From assembly GCA_934454005.1 (NCBI GenBank), contig CAKSGI010000144.1, positions 1 to 5,241 of the forward strand: 5,241 nt of DNA. Reading direction: 5' to 3'. This DNA comes from an uncultured Eubacteriales bacterium. GTDB taxonomy: Bacteria; Bacillota_A; Clostridia; Oscillospirales; Acutalibacteraceae. A model generated the notes under the pieces. The model searched no databases and had not been told where the DNA came from. It worked only from the letters and a program-made list of their open reading frames with translations. Position numbers and translations under genes: made by a program. Positions within the stretch are counted from its first letter, which is position 1, and the number at the start of each line of letters is the position of its first letter. Positions 1 through 5,241 of the stretch are shown one piece after another.

Positions 1-1212
1 ACTAGAGATCGTATATATGGAGAATGCGAATGGAAAAACAGGACTATTTCAATTATCGATACAGGGGGAATAGAGCCTTATTCTGATGATATAATATTAT
101 CTCAAATGAGAAGACAAGCTCAGCTTGCAATTGATTCATCCGATGTTATAGTTTTTGTTACAGATATAAAAACGGGTTTGGTATCAACAGATAAAGATGT
201 TGCAACAATGCTTCAAAAAAGCGGAAGACCTGTTATATTATGTGTTAATAAATGCGATAAAGTAGGAGATACAGAACCTGAATTTTATGAGTTTTATAAT
301 TTAGGCTTAGGTGATCCATTGCAAGTTTCATCGGTTCATGGGCATGGTACTGGTGATTTACTTGATGCTATTTATGAATTTTTACCTAATGAAGGCGAAC
401 AAGAAGATAAAAGTGATGTTATAAGTGTTGCAATTATTGGGAAACCAAATGCAGGAAAATCATCACTTGTAAACAAAATATTAGGGAATGATAGATGTAT
501 AGTTTCTAATATAGCCGGGACAACACGTGACTCTATTGATACAGAGATAGAAAATAGTCATGGTAAGTTTATATTTACAGACACAGCAGGAATTAGAAAA
601 AAAAGTAAGATTGATGATGCTATTGAAAAATATAGTATAATAAGGGCTAAAATGGCAATAGAGCGTTCTGACGTTTGTGTTATAATTATAGATGCTACAG
701 AGGGATTTACAGAGCAAGATTCTAAAATTGCAGGGCTTGCTCATGAAGCAGGGAAAGCATGTATAATAGCGGTTAATAAATGGGATGCAGTTGAAAAAAA
801 CGATAAAACAATGCTTAAATATAAAAAAATACTGGAAAATGATTTTTCGTTTATGTCTTATGCACCTATTATATTTATATCTGCAAAAACTGGTCAAAGG
901 CTAGATAAGCTTTTTGAGATGATAAAAATAGTTTCAAATTCAAATTCTATGAGGATTTCAACGGGGACTTTAAATGAAATATTAGCTCAGGCTGTTATGA
1001 GAGTACAGCCACCTACAGATAAAGGGAGAAGATTAAAAATTTATTATATGACCCAAGCATCTACGAAACCACCTACGTTTGTCTGTTTTGTAAATTCAGC
1101 GAAACTATTTCATTTTTCTTATCAAAGATATTTAGAAAATAGAATACGTGAAACATTTGGTTTAGAAGGGACACCTGTTCATTTTGTTATACGTGAACGT
1201 TCAGATAAGTAA
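1..1212 (+). CDS. der: GTPase Der (EngA), ribosome assembly factor; 5' end cut by window edge
   Basis: Der is an essential bacterial GTPase with two tandem G domains and a C-terminal KH-like domain; it acts in maturation of the 50S ribosomal subunit. The frame is open from base 1 and codes for 403 residues before TAA at 1210-1212. The first residues seen are TRDR, the G2 switch region of the first G domain, so about 35 residues including the first P-loop lie off the left edge. The ATG at 106 is internal, because conserved coding precedes it. In fragment numbering: G3 DTGG 20-23, G4 NKCD 83-86; second G domain P-loop GKPNAGKS 147-154, G2 TTRD 174-177, G3 DTAG 194-197, G4 NKWD 259-262, G5 SAK 294-296; KH-like domain about 315-400. 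A short acidic linker (about 130-138) separates the G domains. All visible GTPase motifs are intact. plsY follows after 21 bases, suggesting one transcript. Confidence 0.97.
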   Translation, partial: TRDRIYGECEWKNRTISIIDTGGIEPYSDDIILSQMRRQAQLAIDSSDVIVFVTDIKTGLVSTDKDVATMLQKSGRPVILCVNKCDKVGDTEPEFYEFYNLGLGDPLQVSSVHGHGTGDLLDAIYEFLPNEGEQEDKSDVISVAIIGKPNAGKSSLVNKILGNDRCIVSNIAGTTRDSIDTEIENSHGKFIFTDTAGIRKKSKIDDAIEKYSIIRAKMAIERSDVCVIIIDATEGFTEQDSKIAGLAHEAGKACIIAVNKWDAVEKNDKTMLKYKKILENDFSFMSYAPIIFISAKTGQRLDKLFEMIKIVSNSNSMRISTGTLNEILAQAVMRVQPPTDKGRRLKIYYMTQASTKPPTFVCFVNSAKLFHFSYQRYLENRIRETFGLEGTPVHFVIRERSDK

Positions 1213-1233
1213 TATAGGGGGATAAGTTTTTCA

Positions 1234-1920
1234 ATGTTTAATTATCTTATTGCGATATTTTTTACTTCTGTAATATCGTATTTATTGGGAAGTGTAAATT
1301 TTTCTATTATTATTACAAAAAGAACAAAACAGCATGCAGATATAAGGACAATGGGTAGCGGAAATGCAGGTTTTACTAATGTACTTAGATCGGTTGGGAA
1401 AATACCTGCGATATTAACTATATTGGGTGATTTTTCAAAAGGTATAATTGCTATTTTGTTAGGTAAACTTATTTTTTCTTCTGAGTTTTTATTTGGAAAT
1501 CAGAGTTCCGAGATTATTCAGTATGGATCTTATTTAGCTGGTTTTTTTTGTTTTTTAGGTCATATATATCCATGTTTTTTTAACTTTAAGGGAGGCAAAG
1601 GAATAGTTACAACAGCATCTATAGTATGGATGATAGATTGGAGAGTATTTGCGATATCAATGGGTGCATTTTTAGTTTGTTTAATATTTTCTAGAATAGT
1701 GTCTTTGTCTTCTTTAATTGCAGCTTTTACTTTTGTGTTGTCATTATCTATTATTAATTATTTTATAAATTATAAAATTTATAGTGTTTCAATTAGATTT
1801 GTTATAATTTCATTTGTCTATTCTTTAATTATATTTTTATTTATATTATATTCACACAGATCAAATATAAGTAGGTTACTAAATGGAACAGAAAAGAAAC
1901 TTAAAATAAAAAAGAATTGA
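1234..1920 (+). CDS. plsY: Glycerol-3-phosphate acyltransferase PlsY (acyl-phosphate dependent)
   Basis: PlsY is a polytopic inner-membrane enzyme that transfers an acyl group from acyl-phosphate (made by PlsX) to glycerol-3-phosphate, giving lysophosphatidic acid. The 228-residue product is strongly hydrophobic and carries all three family motifs: GSGNAGFTNVLR at 41-52, the glycine-rich GHIYPCFFNFKGGKG at 109-123 (phosphate/G3P-binding region), and HRSNISRLLNGTE at 208-220 near the C-terminus. The N-terminal YLLGS (16-20) is also typical. It is slightly longer than the usual 195-220 residues; an extended loop at about 83-98 and a basic lysine-rich tail (KKLKIKKN) account for this. The ATG at 1234 is supported by AGGGGGAT at 1216-1223, 10 bases upstream. 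It sits 21 bases after der, an arrangement common in Firmicutes, where gpsA often comes next; here a terminator-like hairpin and pdaB follow instead. Confidence 0.95.
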   Translation: MFNYLIAIFFTSVISYLLGSVNFSIIITKRTKQHADIRTMGSGNAGFTNVLRSVGKIPAILTILGDFSKGIIAILLGKLIFSSEFLFGNQSSEIIQYGSYLAGFFCFLGHIYPCFFNFKGGKGIVTTASIVWMIDWRVFAISMGAFLVCLIFSRIVSLSSLIAAFTFVLSLSIINYFINYKIYSVSIRFVIISFVYSLIIFLFILYSHRSNISRLLNGTEKKLKIKKN

Positions 1921-1931
1921 GTTTTGAGCTT

Positions 1932-1975
1932 AAAACCTCTTTTTCTTGCATATAAGTTAAGAAAGGGAGGTTTTT
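1932..1975 (+). terminator. Rho-independent terminator of der-plsY, overlapping the pdaB ribosome binding site
   Basis: Twelve bases after the plsY stop, the arms 1932-1948 and 1958-1974 can form a 17-bp stem around a 9-base loop (1949-1957). The outer 8 bp (AAAACCTC / GAGGTTTT) are perfect. The inner part contains three G-U wobbles in the plus-strand RNA (1940-1966, 1941-1965, 1948-1958), which would be A-C mismatches in the opposite transcript, so the structure suits rightward transcription. The RNA ends in a U5 run (1971-1975), partly inside the stem. It is likely the end of the der-plsY transcript. Because the 3' arm contains AGGGAGG, the same structure would hide the pdaB start region in read-through RNA. 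Pairing was read by eye; no folding energy was calculated. Confidence 0.75.
1964..1970 (+). promoter_or_regulatory. Ribosome binding site of pdaB, inside a hairpin arm
   Basis: AGGGAGG ends 8 bases before the ATG at 1979, so it is a near-ideal Shine-Dalgarno sequence and fixes that start. It lies wholly in the 3' arm of the hairpin at 1932-1974, so it would be double-stranded in RNA that includes the 5' arm and free in RNA that starts after it. Confidence 0.85.
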
Positions 1976-1978
1976 ATT

Positions 1979-2746
1979 ATGAAATTATTTATTTTAACAA
2001 AAGGAAAGTTAGTTGCTATAGGTTGTTGTGTGTTGACATTGATATTAACAACCTTTTTATCTGTAAGAGGAATATCTGCTGTAAGTACAGCAGCGGCAAG
2101 TTCAAAAAAAATTCCAATATATTATGTTCAAAAAGAAGAAAAAGTTGTTAGTTTATCATTTGATGCAGCTTGGGGAAATGAACAAACACAGGATTTATTA
2201 AACATACTTGAAAAGTATAATGTTAAGACAACATTTTTTTTAGTTGGATCTTGGGTTGACAAGTATCCAGAGTCTGTAAAAGCAATTTTTGATGCGGGCC
2301 ATGATGTATCAAATCATTCAAATACTCATCCACATATGTCAAAACTTTCAAAGGATAAAATGAAATCTGAGATCGAAGAATGTAATAACAAAATAGAAAA
2401 AATAATAGGAGTAAAACCTATTTTATTTAGACCTCCATATGGAGACTATAATAATTCTGTAGTTGATGCAACAAATGAATTAAATATGTATTGTATGCAA
2501 TGGAATATTGATAGTTTAGATTGGAAAGATCCTTCGCCTGAACAAATTAAAAAAAATATTTTGAATAAAATAAAACCAGGTTCTATTATTTTAATGCATA
2601 ACGGGGCAAAAAACACACCAGAAGCGTTACCGTTAGTTATAGAGTCTATAATAAATGAGGGATATAGTATAGTGCCTATTTCTCAAATAATATATCAATG
2701 TCCATATATGACAGATCATGAGGGTAAACAATGTCCTAATAGTTAA
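1979..2746 (+). CDS. pdaB: PdaB-type polysaccharide deacetylase (NodB fold), probable sporulation protein
   Basis: The 255-residue product has a basic N-terminus and a hydrophobic segment at about 11-31, a membrane anchor or signal peptide, followed by a NodB-homology deacetylase domain from about 55 to 238. The domain would sit outside the membrane and act on N-acetylated glycans, most likely peptidoglycan of the spore. Visible motifs: SFDAAWG 60-66 (motif 1), HSNTH 113-117 with metal-binding His113 and His117, RPPYG 151-155, DSLDW 178-182, and LMH 205-207 with His207. In the canonical motif 1, TFDDG, the second Asp binds metal; here it is Ala63, while the first Asp (Asp62) is kept. The IPIYYVQKEEKVVSLSFDAAWG region resembles PdaB of spore formers, which is needed for spore stability in Bacillus subtilis. 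A short tail with two cysteines (241, 252) ends the protein. The start is set by AGGGAGG at 1964-1970. Family is secure; the exact subfamily name is inferred from remembered similarity. Confidence 0.87.
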   Translation: MKLFILTKGKLVAIGCCVLTLILTTFLSVRGISAVSTAAASSKKIPIYYVQKEEKVVSLSFDAAWGNEQTQDLLNILEKYNVKTTFFLVGSWVDKYPESVKAIFDAGHDVSNHSNTHPHMSKLSKDKMKSEIEECNNKIEKIIGVKPILFRPPYGDYNNSVVDATNELNMYCMQWNIDSLDWKDPSPEQIKKNILNKIKPGSIILMHNGAKNTPEALPLVIESIINEGYSIVPISQIIYQCPYMTDHEGKQCPNS

Positions 2747-2798
2747 TTATAATGTAAAAATAAATGTAAGTATAATAATATAATATATATTTAGTTTT

Positions 2799-2845
2799 AA
2801 AAATCCTACTTTATTAGGCATTGATTTGCCTAATAAAATAGGATT
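2799..2845. terminator. Bidirectional terminator between convergent pdaB and ntp genes
   Basis: Arms 2802-2820 and 2827-2845 form a 19-bp stem with a 6-base loop (2821-2826). Only one position fails to pair in DNA terms, C2809 opposite A2838. In the leftward (minus-strand) RNA that position becomes a G-U wobble, so the stem is fully paired, and it is followed by a U5 run (complement of 2803-2799). In the rightward RNA it is a C-A mismatch followed by a weaker CUUUAAUUC tail. It therefore looks tuned mainly for the end of the ntp operon, with secondary use for pdaB, whose stop is 55 bases before the stem. Confidence 0.8.
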
Positions 2846-2870
2846 CTTTAATTCAATATGGAGGTTATAT

Positions 2871-2921
2871 ATGTATCGGTTTTTTTATATAAAAAGACTG
2901 CTATACAATTGTTCTGTTTAG
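2871..2921 (+). CDS. Candidate 16-codon reading frame with a good ribosome binding site (uncertain)
   Basis: ATG at 2871 is preceded by GGAGGT at 2860-2865 with a 5-base spacer, as good as the sites of the real genes here. The frame reads MYRFFYIKRLLYNCSV and ends at TAG 2919-2921. The peptide is short, aromatic and basic, with no recognisable family. It lies just past the terminator stem and antisense to the probable 3' untranslated region of the ntp operon. It could be a small peptide gene, a leftover start of a decayed gene, or a chance match. No promoter is evident, so the call is weak. Confidence 0.2.
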   Translation: MYRFFYIKRLLYNCSV

Positions 2922-2946
2922 TCAATATATTATTTTAATATATATG

Positions 2947-2977
2947 AATACAATTATAACTACTAAATAATTGTATT
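2947..2977. repeat. 11-bp perfect inverted repeat downstream of ntpD
   Basis: AATACAATTAT (2947-2957) and its exact reverse complement (2967-2977) flank a 9-base loop. The repeat starts 9 bases beyond the ntpD stop codon on the leftward transcript. It lacks a U run on either strand, so it is not a classical terminator by itself; it may be a 3'-end stabilising stem ahead of the terminator at 2802-2845. A third copy of ATACAATT at 2903-2910 could pair with the same arm. A weaker AT-only stem (2925-2932 with 2936-2943) lies between them. Confidence 0.6.
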
Positions 2978-2986
2978 TAACTGATA

Positions 2987-3607
2987 TTAAGTCATCTTAC
3001 TATTTTTAATAACTTTAAGCCTAGAAAATTCTTCTCTATCTTTTTCATCTAAGGAATCAGTAATAAATTTGACTGTTTCTTCAAAGCGAGGAATCATAAT
3101 ATTTTTAAGAGCATTTGCTCTTTTTTGTGTCTTTTTTATTGCATCAGCTAGTCTGTAAACACTATTTTCTATTTCAGCCAAGTCTGCAGTGAGTTTTTTA
3201 ACTTCGATAAACTTTAAATAAGCCTCATCAAGCATAGAATTAGAGGAATAAAGTCCATAAGGTACGCCAGAACTTTCTTCTTTTTCATCAGATATAGAGA
3301 CAATAGGTATTTCTACCCCCATAACACTTCTATAAGATAATTCCAACGAATTGTCTTCCTTAATTGTATTTGATAATTCATCACATATTCCAAGGGTTAT
3401 ATTGGCCTTTTGTAATGCAAGATATGCACTGCTGTATGTAGAATCTATTTTATTTTGTATTTTAGATGCATGATCAATAAGAGCTATAAGTTCTCTTACC
3501 AATATATTTCTTTTTCTATCTAAAAGTTCAAAACCGTTTTTGGCAAGCTCAAGAGACTTTTTGGTAGCCATTAGATTACCTTTTGTTGGAATAGCTTGTA
3601 TAGCCAC
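2987..3607 (-). CDS. ntpD: V/A-type ATPase subunit D (central stalk)
   Basis: Subunit D (also named atpD) forms the rotating central shaft of the V1/A1 motor, with subunit F, coupling ATP chemistry in the A3B3 head to the membrane ring. The 206-residue product is near the usual 200-220. The N-terminal helix carries the signature PTKGNLMATKKSLELA (7-22) and LLDRKRNILVREL (28-40); the C-terminal helix carries QKRANALKNIMIPRFEET (161-178), the best-known stretch of the family. These two long helices would form the coiled-coil shaft, and the variable middle (about 80-125) the globular part. Translation starts at GTG (3607-3605), supported by AGAGGTG at 3621-3615; the first in-frame ATG is codon 13, inside conserved sequence, so it is not the start. 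It lies 35 bases after ntpB and appears to be the last gene of the operon, since a terminator follows and no leftward gene is seen. Confidence 0.95.
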   Translation of the reverse strand: MAIQAIPTKGNLMATKKSLELAKNGFELLDRKRNILVRELIALIDHASKIQNKIDSTYSSAYLALQKANITLGICDELSNTIKEDNSLELSYRSVMGVEIPIVSISDEKEESSGVPYGLYSSNSMLDEAYLKFIEVKKLTADLAEIENSVYRLADAIKKTQKRANALKNIMIPRFEETVKFITDSLDEKDREEFSRLKVIKNSKMT

Positions 3608-3614
3608 TTAAATA

Positions 3615-3621
3615 CACCTCT
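3615..3621 (-). promoter_or_regulatory. Ribosome binding site supporting the GTG start of ntpD
   Basis: On the minus strand AGAGGTG reads from 3621 to 3615 and is separated by 7 bases from GTG at 3607-3605. No ATG lies nearby, so this site decides the start and makes ntpD the one complete gene in the window with a non-ATG initiator. Confidence 0.8.
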
Positions 3622-3642
3622 ATTCTTTAAAAATTTGACTTA

Positions 3643-5088
3643 TTAATCATCATCCTCTTCATCTGTAGATTTATCTTTATCTGTGACTATATTTTTAGCT
3701 TTAAATAAATTGTCAGACGAATTATAATACTTATCAAGAATTTTTGAATCGACTCTATCGAGTTCTTCTTTTGGAAGAGTTGATAGTAATTGCCATCCAA
3801 GATCAAGACTTTGATCTATGGTTCTATTTGCGTTAAAACCTTGATTTACAAAATATATTTCAAATAATTTTCCGAATTCTATATATTTTTTGTCAATAGG
3901 GGAGAGTTCTTCTTCTCCTATAACAGAAGCAAGGGATCTAGCTTCCATAACTTTTGAATAAGATGCAAACAGTTGATTTGCAACGGATGAGTGGTCATAT
4001 CTTGTATAGCCTTCTCCTATACCGTCTTTCATTAGACGTGAAAGTGATGGAAGTACAGAAACTGGTGGATAAAATCCAGTACCCTCGAGTGTTCTGTCTA
4101 AAACAATTTGACCTTCTGTGATATATCCAGTAAGATCTGGTACAGGATGAGTTATATCATCGTTAGGCATTGTAAGAATAGGGATCTGAGTTACGGAACC
4201 TTTTTTGCCTTTTACCATACCAGCCCTTTCATATAGAGAAGCTAAATCAGAATATAGATATCCAGGATAACCTTTTCTTCCTGGGATTTCGCCTTTAGAC
4301 GAACTAAACTCACGAAGAGCTTCTGCATATGAGGTCATGTCAGTCATTATTACAAGAACATGCATATTTAATTCAAAGGCCAAGTATTCTGCAGTTGTTA
4401 AAGCGCATCTAGGAGTCAGGGTCCTTTCTATAATTGGATCATTAGACATGTTTAAAAACATAACCACTTTCTGAAGTACTCCGGATTCATCAAAGCTTCT
4501 CTTAAAATATTCAGCAACATCATTTTTAACTCCCATTGCTGCAAATACTATACAAAATTTTGAATCTTCTTCATCTGCTATTTTTGCCTGAGTTGCTATT
4601 TGAACAGCTAACTCATTATGCTTCATCCCAGAACCAGAAAATATAGGGAGTTTTTGACCTCTAATTAGAGTCATTAATGTGTCTATGGTTGATATACCAG
4701 TATTTATGTAATTTCTTGGGTAAACTCTTGATACTGGGTTTATAGGGGTACCATTTATATTCATGCGTTTATCTGGAAAAACATCTCCAAGACCGTCAAT
4801 AGGTTTACCAGCACCATTAAAAACACGACCTAAAACTTCAGAAGACAAAGCAATTTCCATAGGGTGCCCTGTTAAACGAGTTCTTGTATTTACTAAAGAT
4901 ATATCTCGGGTTCCTTCAAAAACTTGAACCACAACTTTTTTACCATCTATTTGAACTATTCTACCTTGTCTGATTGTTCCATTAGATAACCTAATATCTA
5001 CTATTTCTTCAAAGGAGACATTTTCAACGCCATCTAACACTATTAAGGAACCGTTGATTTCTTTGACTCCAACGTAATCTAGAATCAT
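3643..5088 (-). CDS. ntpB: V/A-type ATPase subunit B (non-catalytic nucleotide-binding subunit)
   Basis: Subunit B (also atpB) alternates with catalytic subunit A in the A3B3 hexamer of the V1/A1 head. The 481-residue protein has the N-terminal beta-barrel (about 1-75), the central nucleotide-binding domain (about 76-350), and the C-terminal helical domain. The place of the Walker A motif is taken by [16 protein letters not shown] (150-165), as expected for B, which lacks the GKT of subunit A. Other signatures are [19 protein letters not shown] (221-239), [22 protein letters not shown] (269-290), and [18 protein letters not shown] (341-358), where Arg351 corresponds to the arginine finger that reaches the catalytic site of A. 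The protein ends in an acidic tail (470-481, [12 protein letters not shown]), making it longer than the usual 455-465. ATG at 5088 has GGGAGGAT at 5102-5095. The start is 16 bases from the ntpA stop, so the genes are clearly co-transcribed. Confidence 0.97.
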   Translation of the reverse strand: MILDYVGVKEINGSLIVLDGVENVSFEEIVDIRLSNGTIRQGRIVQIDGKKVVVQVFEGTRDISLVNTRTRLTGHPMEIALSSEVLGRVFNGAGKPIDGLGDVFPDKRMNINGTPINPVSRVYPRNYINTGISTIDTLMTLIRGQKLPIFSGSGMKHNELAVQIATQAKIADEEDSKFCIVFAAMGVKNDVAEYFKRSFDESGVLQKVVMFLNMSNDPIIERTLTPRCALTTAEYLAFELNMHVLVIMTDMTSYAEALREFSSSKGEIPGRKGYPGYLYSDLASLYERAGMVKGKKGSVTQIPILTMPNDDITHPVPDLTGYITEGQIVLDRTLEGTGFYPPVSVLPSLSRLMKDGIGEGYTRYDHSSVANQLFASYSKVMEARSLASVIGEEELSPIDKKYIEFGKLFEIYFVNQGFNANRTIDQSLDLGWQLLSTLPKEELDRVDSKILDKYYNSSDNLFKAKNIVTDKDKSTDEEDDD

Positions 5089-5104
5089 TTAATTATCCTC
5101 CCAA

Positions 5105-5241
5105 TTAGATCTTTAACAATTCTGCAAATGAATTGTCAATATCTTTTATATAATCATCAAACATCTCAAGTTTATTGTTTGGAATATCATATTTCATTTT
5201 TATTAGCTTATCGAACAAACCGAGCTCTATTATTCTAGAAA
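5105..5241 (-). CDS. ntpA: V/A-type ATPase catalytic subunit A, C-terminal end only (cut by window edge)
   Basis: The minus strand is open from the right edge to TAA at 5107-5105, giving the last 44 residues (from SRIIELGLFDKLIKMKY to DNSFAELLKI). This charged helical stretch, with a lysine-methionine-lysine-tyrosine element followed by an acidic segment and a final FAEL, is consistent with the C-terminal helical domain of subunit A, the catalytic ATP-binding subunit, of which about 540 residues would lie beyond the window. Nothing catalytic is visible here, so the call rests on this similarity and on position directly before ntpB, the normal order A-B-D in clostridial and enterococcal operons. 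The ntpB ribosome binding site begins 2 bases after this stop codon. Confidence 0.85.
   Translation of the reverse strand, partial: SRIIELGLFDKLIKMKYDIPNNKLEMFDDYIKDIDNSFAELLKI

Noticed and set aside
106..108. ATG at 106 as the start of der
   Set aside because: The upstream codons encode the conserved TRDR and DTGG motifs of the first G domain, so the gene clearly starts off the window.
481..897. 138-codon open frame on the minus strand
   Set aside because: It lies entirely inside der, is rich in Cys, Tyr and Phe with no family signature, and is a shadow of the conserved GTPase frame.
1536..1558. T8 and T6 tracts inside plsY as a phase-variable slippage site
   Set aside because: Similar homopolymers occur throughout this AT-rich window, the plsY frame is intact, and an essential lipid gene is an unlikely phase-variable locus.
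1924..2151. 75-codon plus-strand frame starting at TTG
   Set aside because: It has no ribosome binding site, runs through the terminator hairpin, and overlaps the start of pdaB in another frame; the NodB domain is in the pdaB frame.
2747..2800. Several TATAAT-like hexamers as promoters
   Set aside because: The stretch is almost entirely A and T, so such matches are expected by chance, and no -35 element at proper spacing was found.
3570..3572. Internal ATG (codon 13) as the start of ntpD
   Set aside because: The conserved PTKGNL signature lies before it and the GTG at 3607 has a good ribosome binding site.

Overview
The window is AT-rich DNA that looks like a chromosomal segment of a low-GC, spore-forming Firmicute of the class Clostridia. 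Three things point that way: a PdaB-type sporulation polysaccharide deacetylase, a V/A-type ATPase operon of the kind common in Clostridia, and strong purine-rich Shine-Dalgarno sequences before the complete genes. No rRNA, tRNA, insertion sequence, CRISPR array or phage gene was seen.

Left part, plus strand (1-1920): the 3' end of der (EngA, the double-GTPase ribosome assembly factor, missing about 35 N-terminal residues off the left edge) is followed 21 bases later by plsY (acyl-phosphate:glycerol-3-phosphate acyltransferase, the first acylation step of phospholipid synthesis). They look co-transcribed. A strong hairpin with a U tract follows plsY at 1932-1975, and its 3' arm is also the Shine-Dalgarno sequence of the next gene.

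Middle (1979-2746, plus strand): a membrane-anchored or secreted NodB-fold polysaccharide deacetylase of the PdaB sporulation type, with one metal-ligand position changed to alanine.

Convergent junction (2747-2986): 240 bases without an established gene. It holds a 19-bp bidirectional terminator stem (2802-2845), a very short SD-preceded reading frame of 16 codons (2871-2921), and an 11-bp perfect inverted repeat (2947-2977) just past the end of the leftward operon.

Right part, minus strand (2987-5241): the end of a V/A-type ATPase operon in the order ntpA (last 44 codons only) - ntpB - ntpD, with gaps of 16 and 35 bases. These encode the catalytic A subunit C-terminus, the non-catalytic nucleotide-binding B subunit, and the central-stalk D subunit of the soluble V1 motor. 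The membrane ring and stator genes would lie to the right, so the window cannot say whether the enzyme moves H+ or Na+.

Most of the window is conserved housekeeping sequence. I found no convincing evidence of an undescribed system. The most interesting points are regulatory: a terminator-like hairpin that contains the SD of pdaB, and base-pair asymmetry in both terminator stems that matches the direction of the genes they serve.
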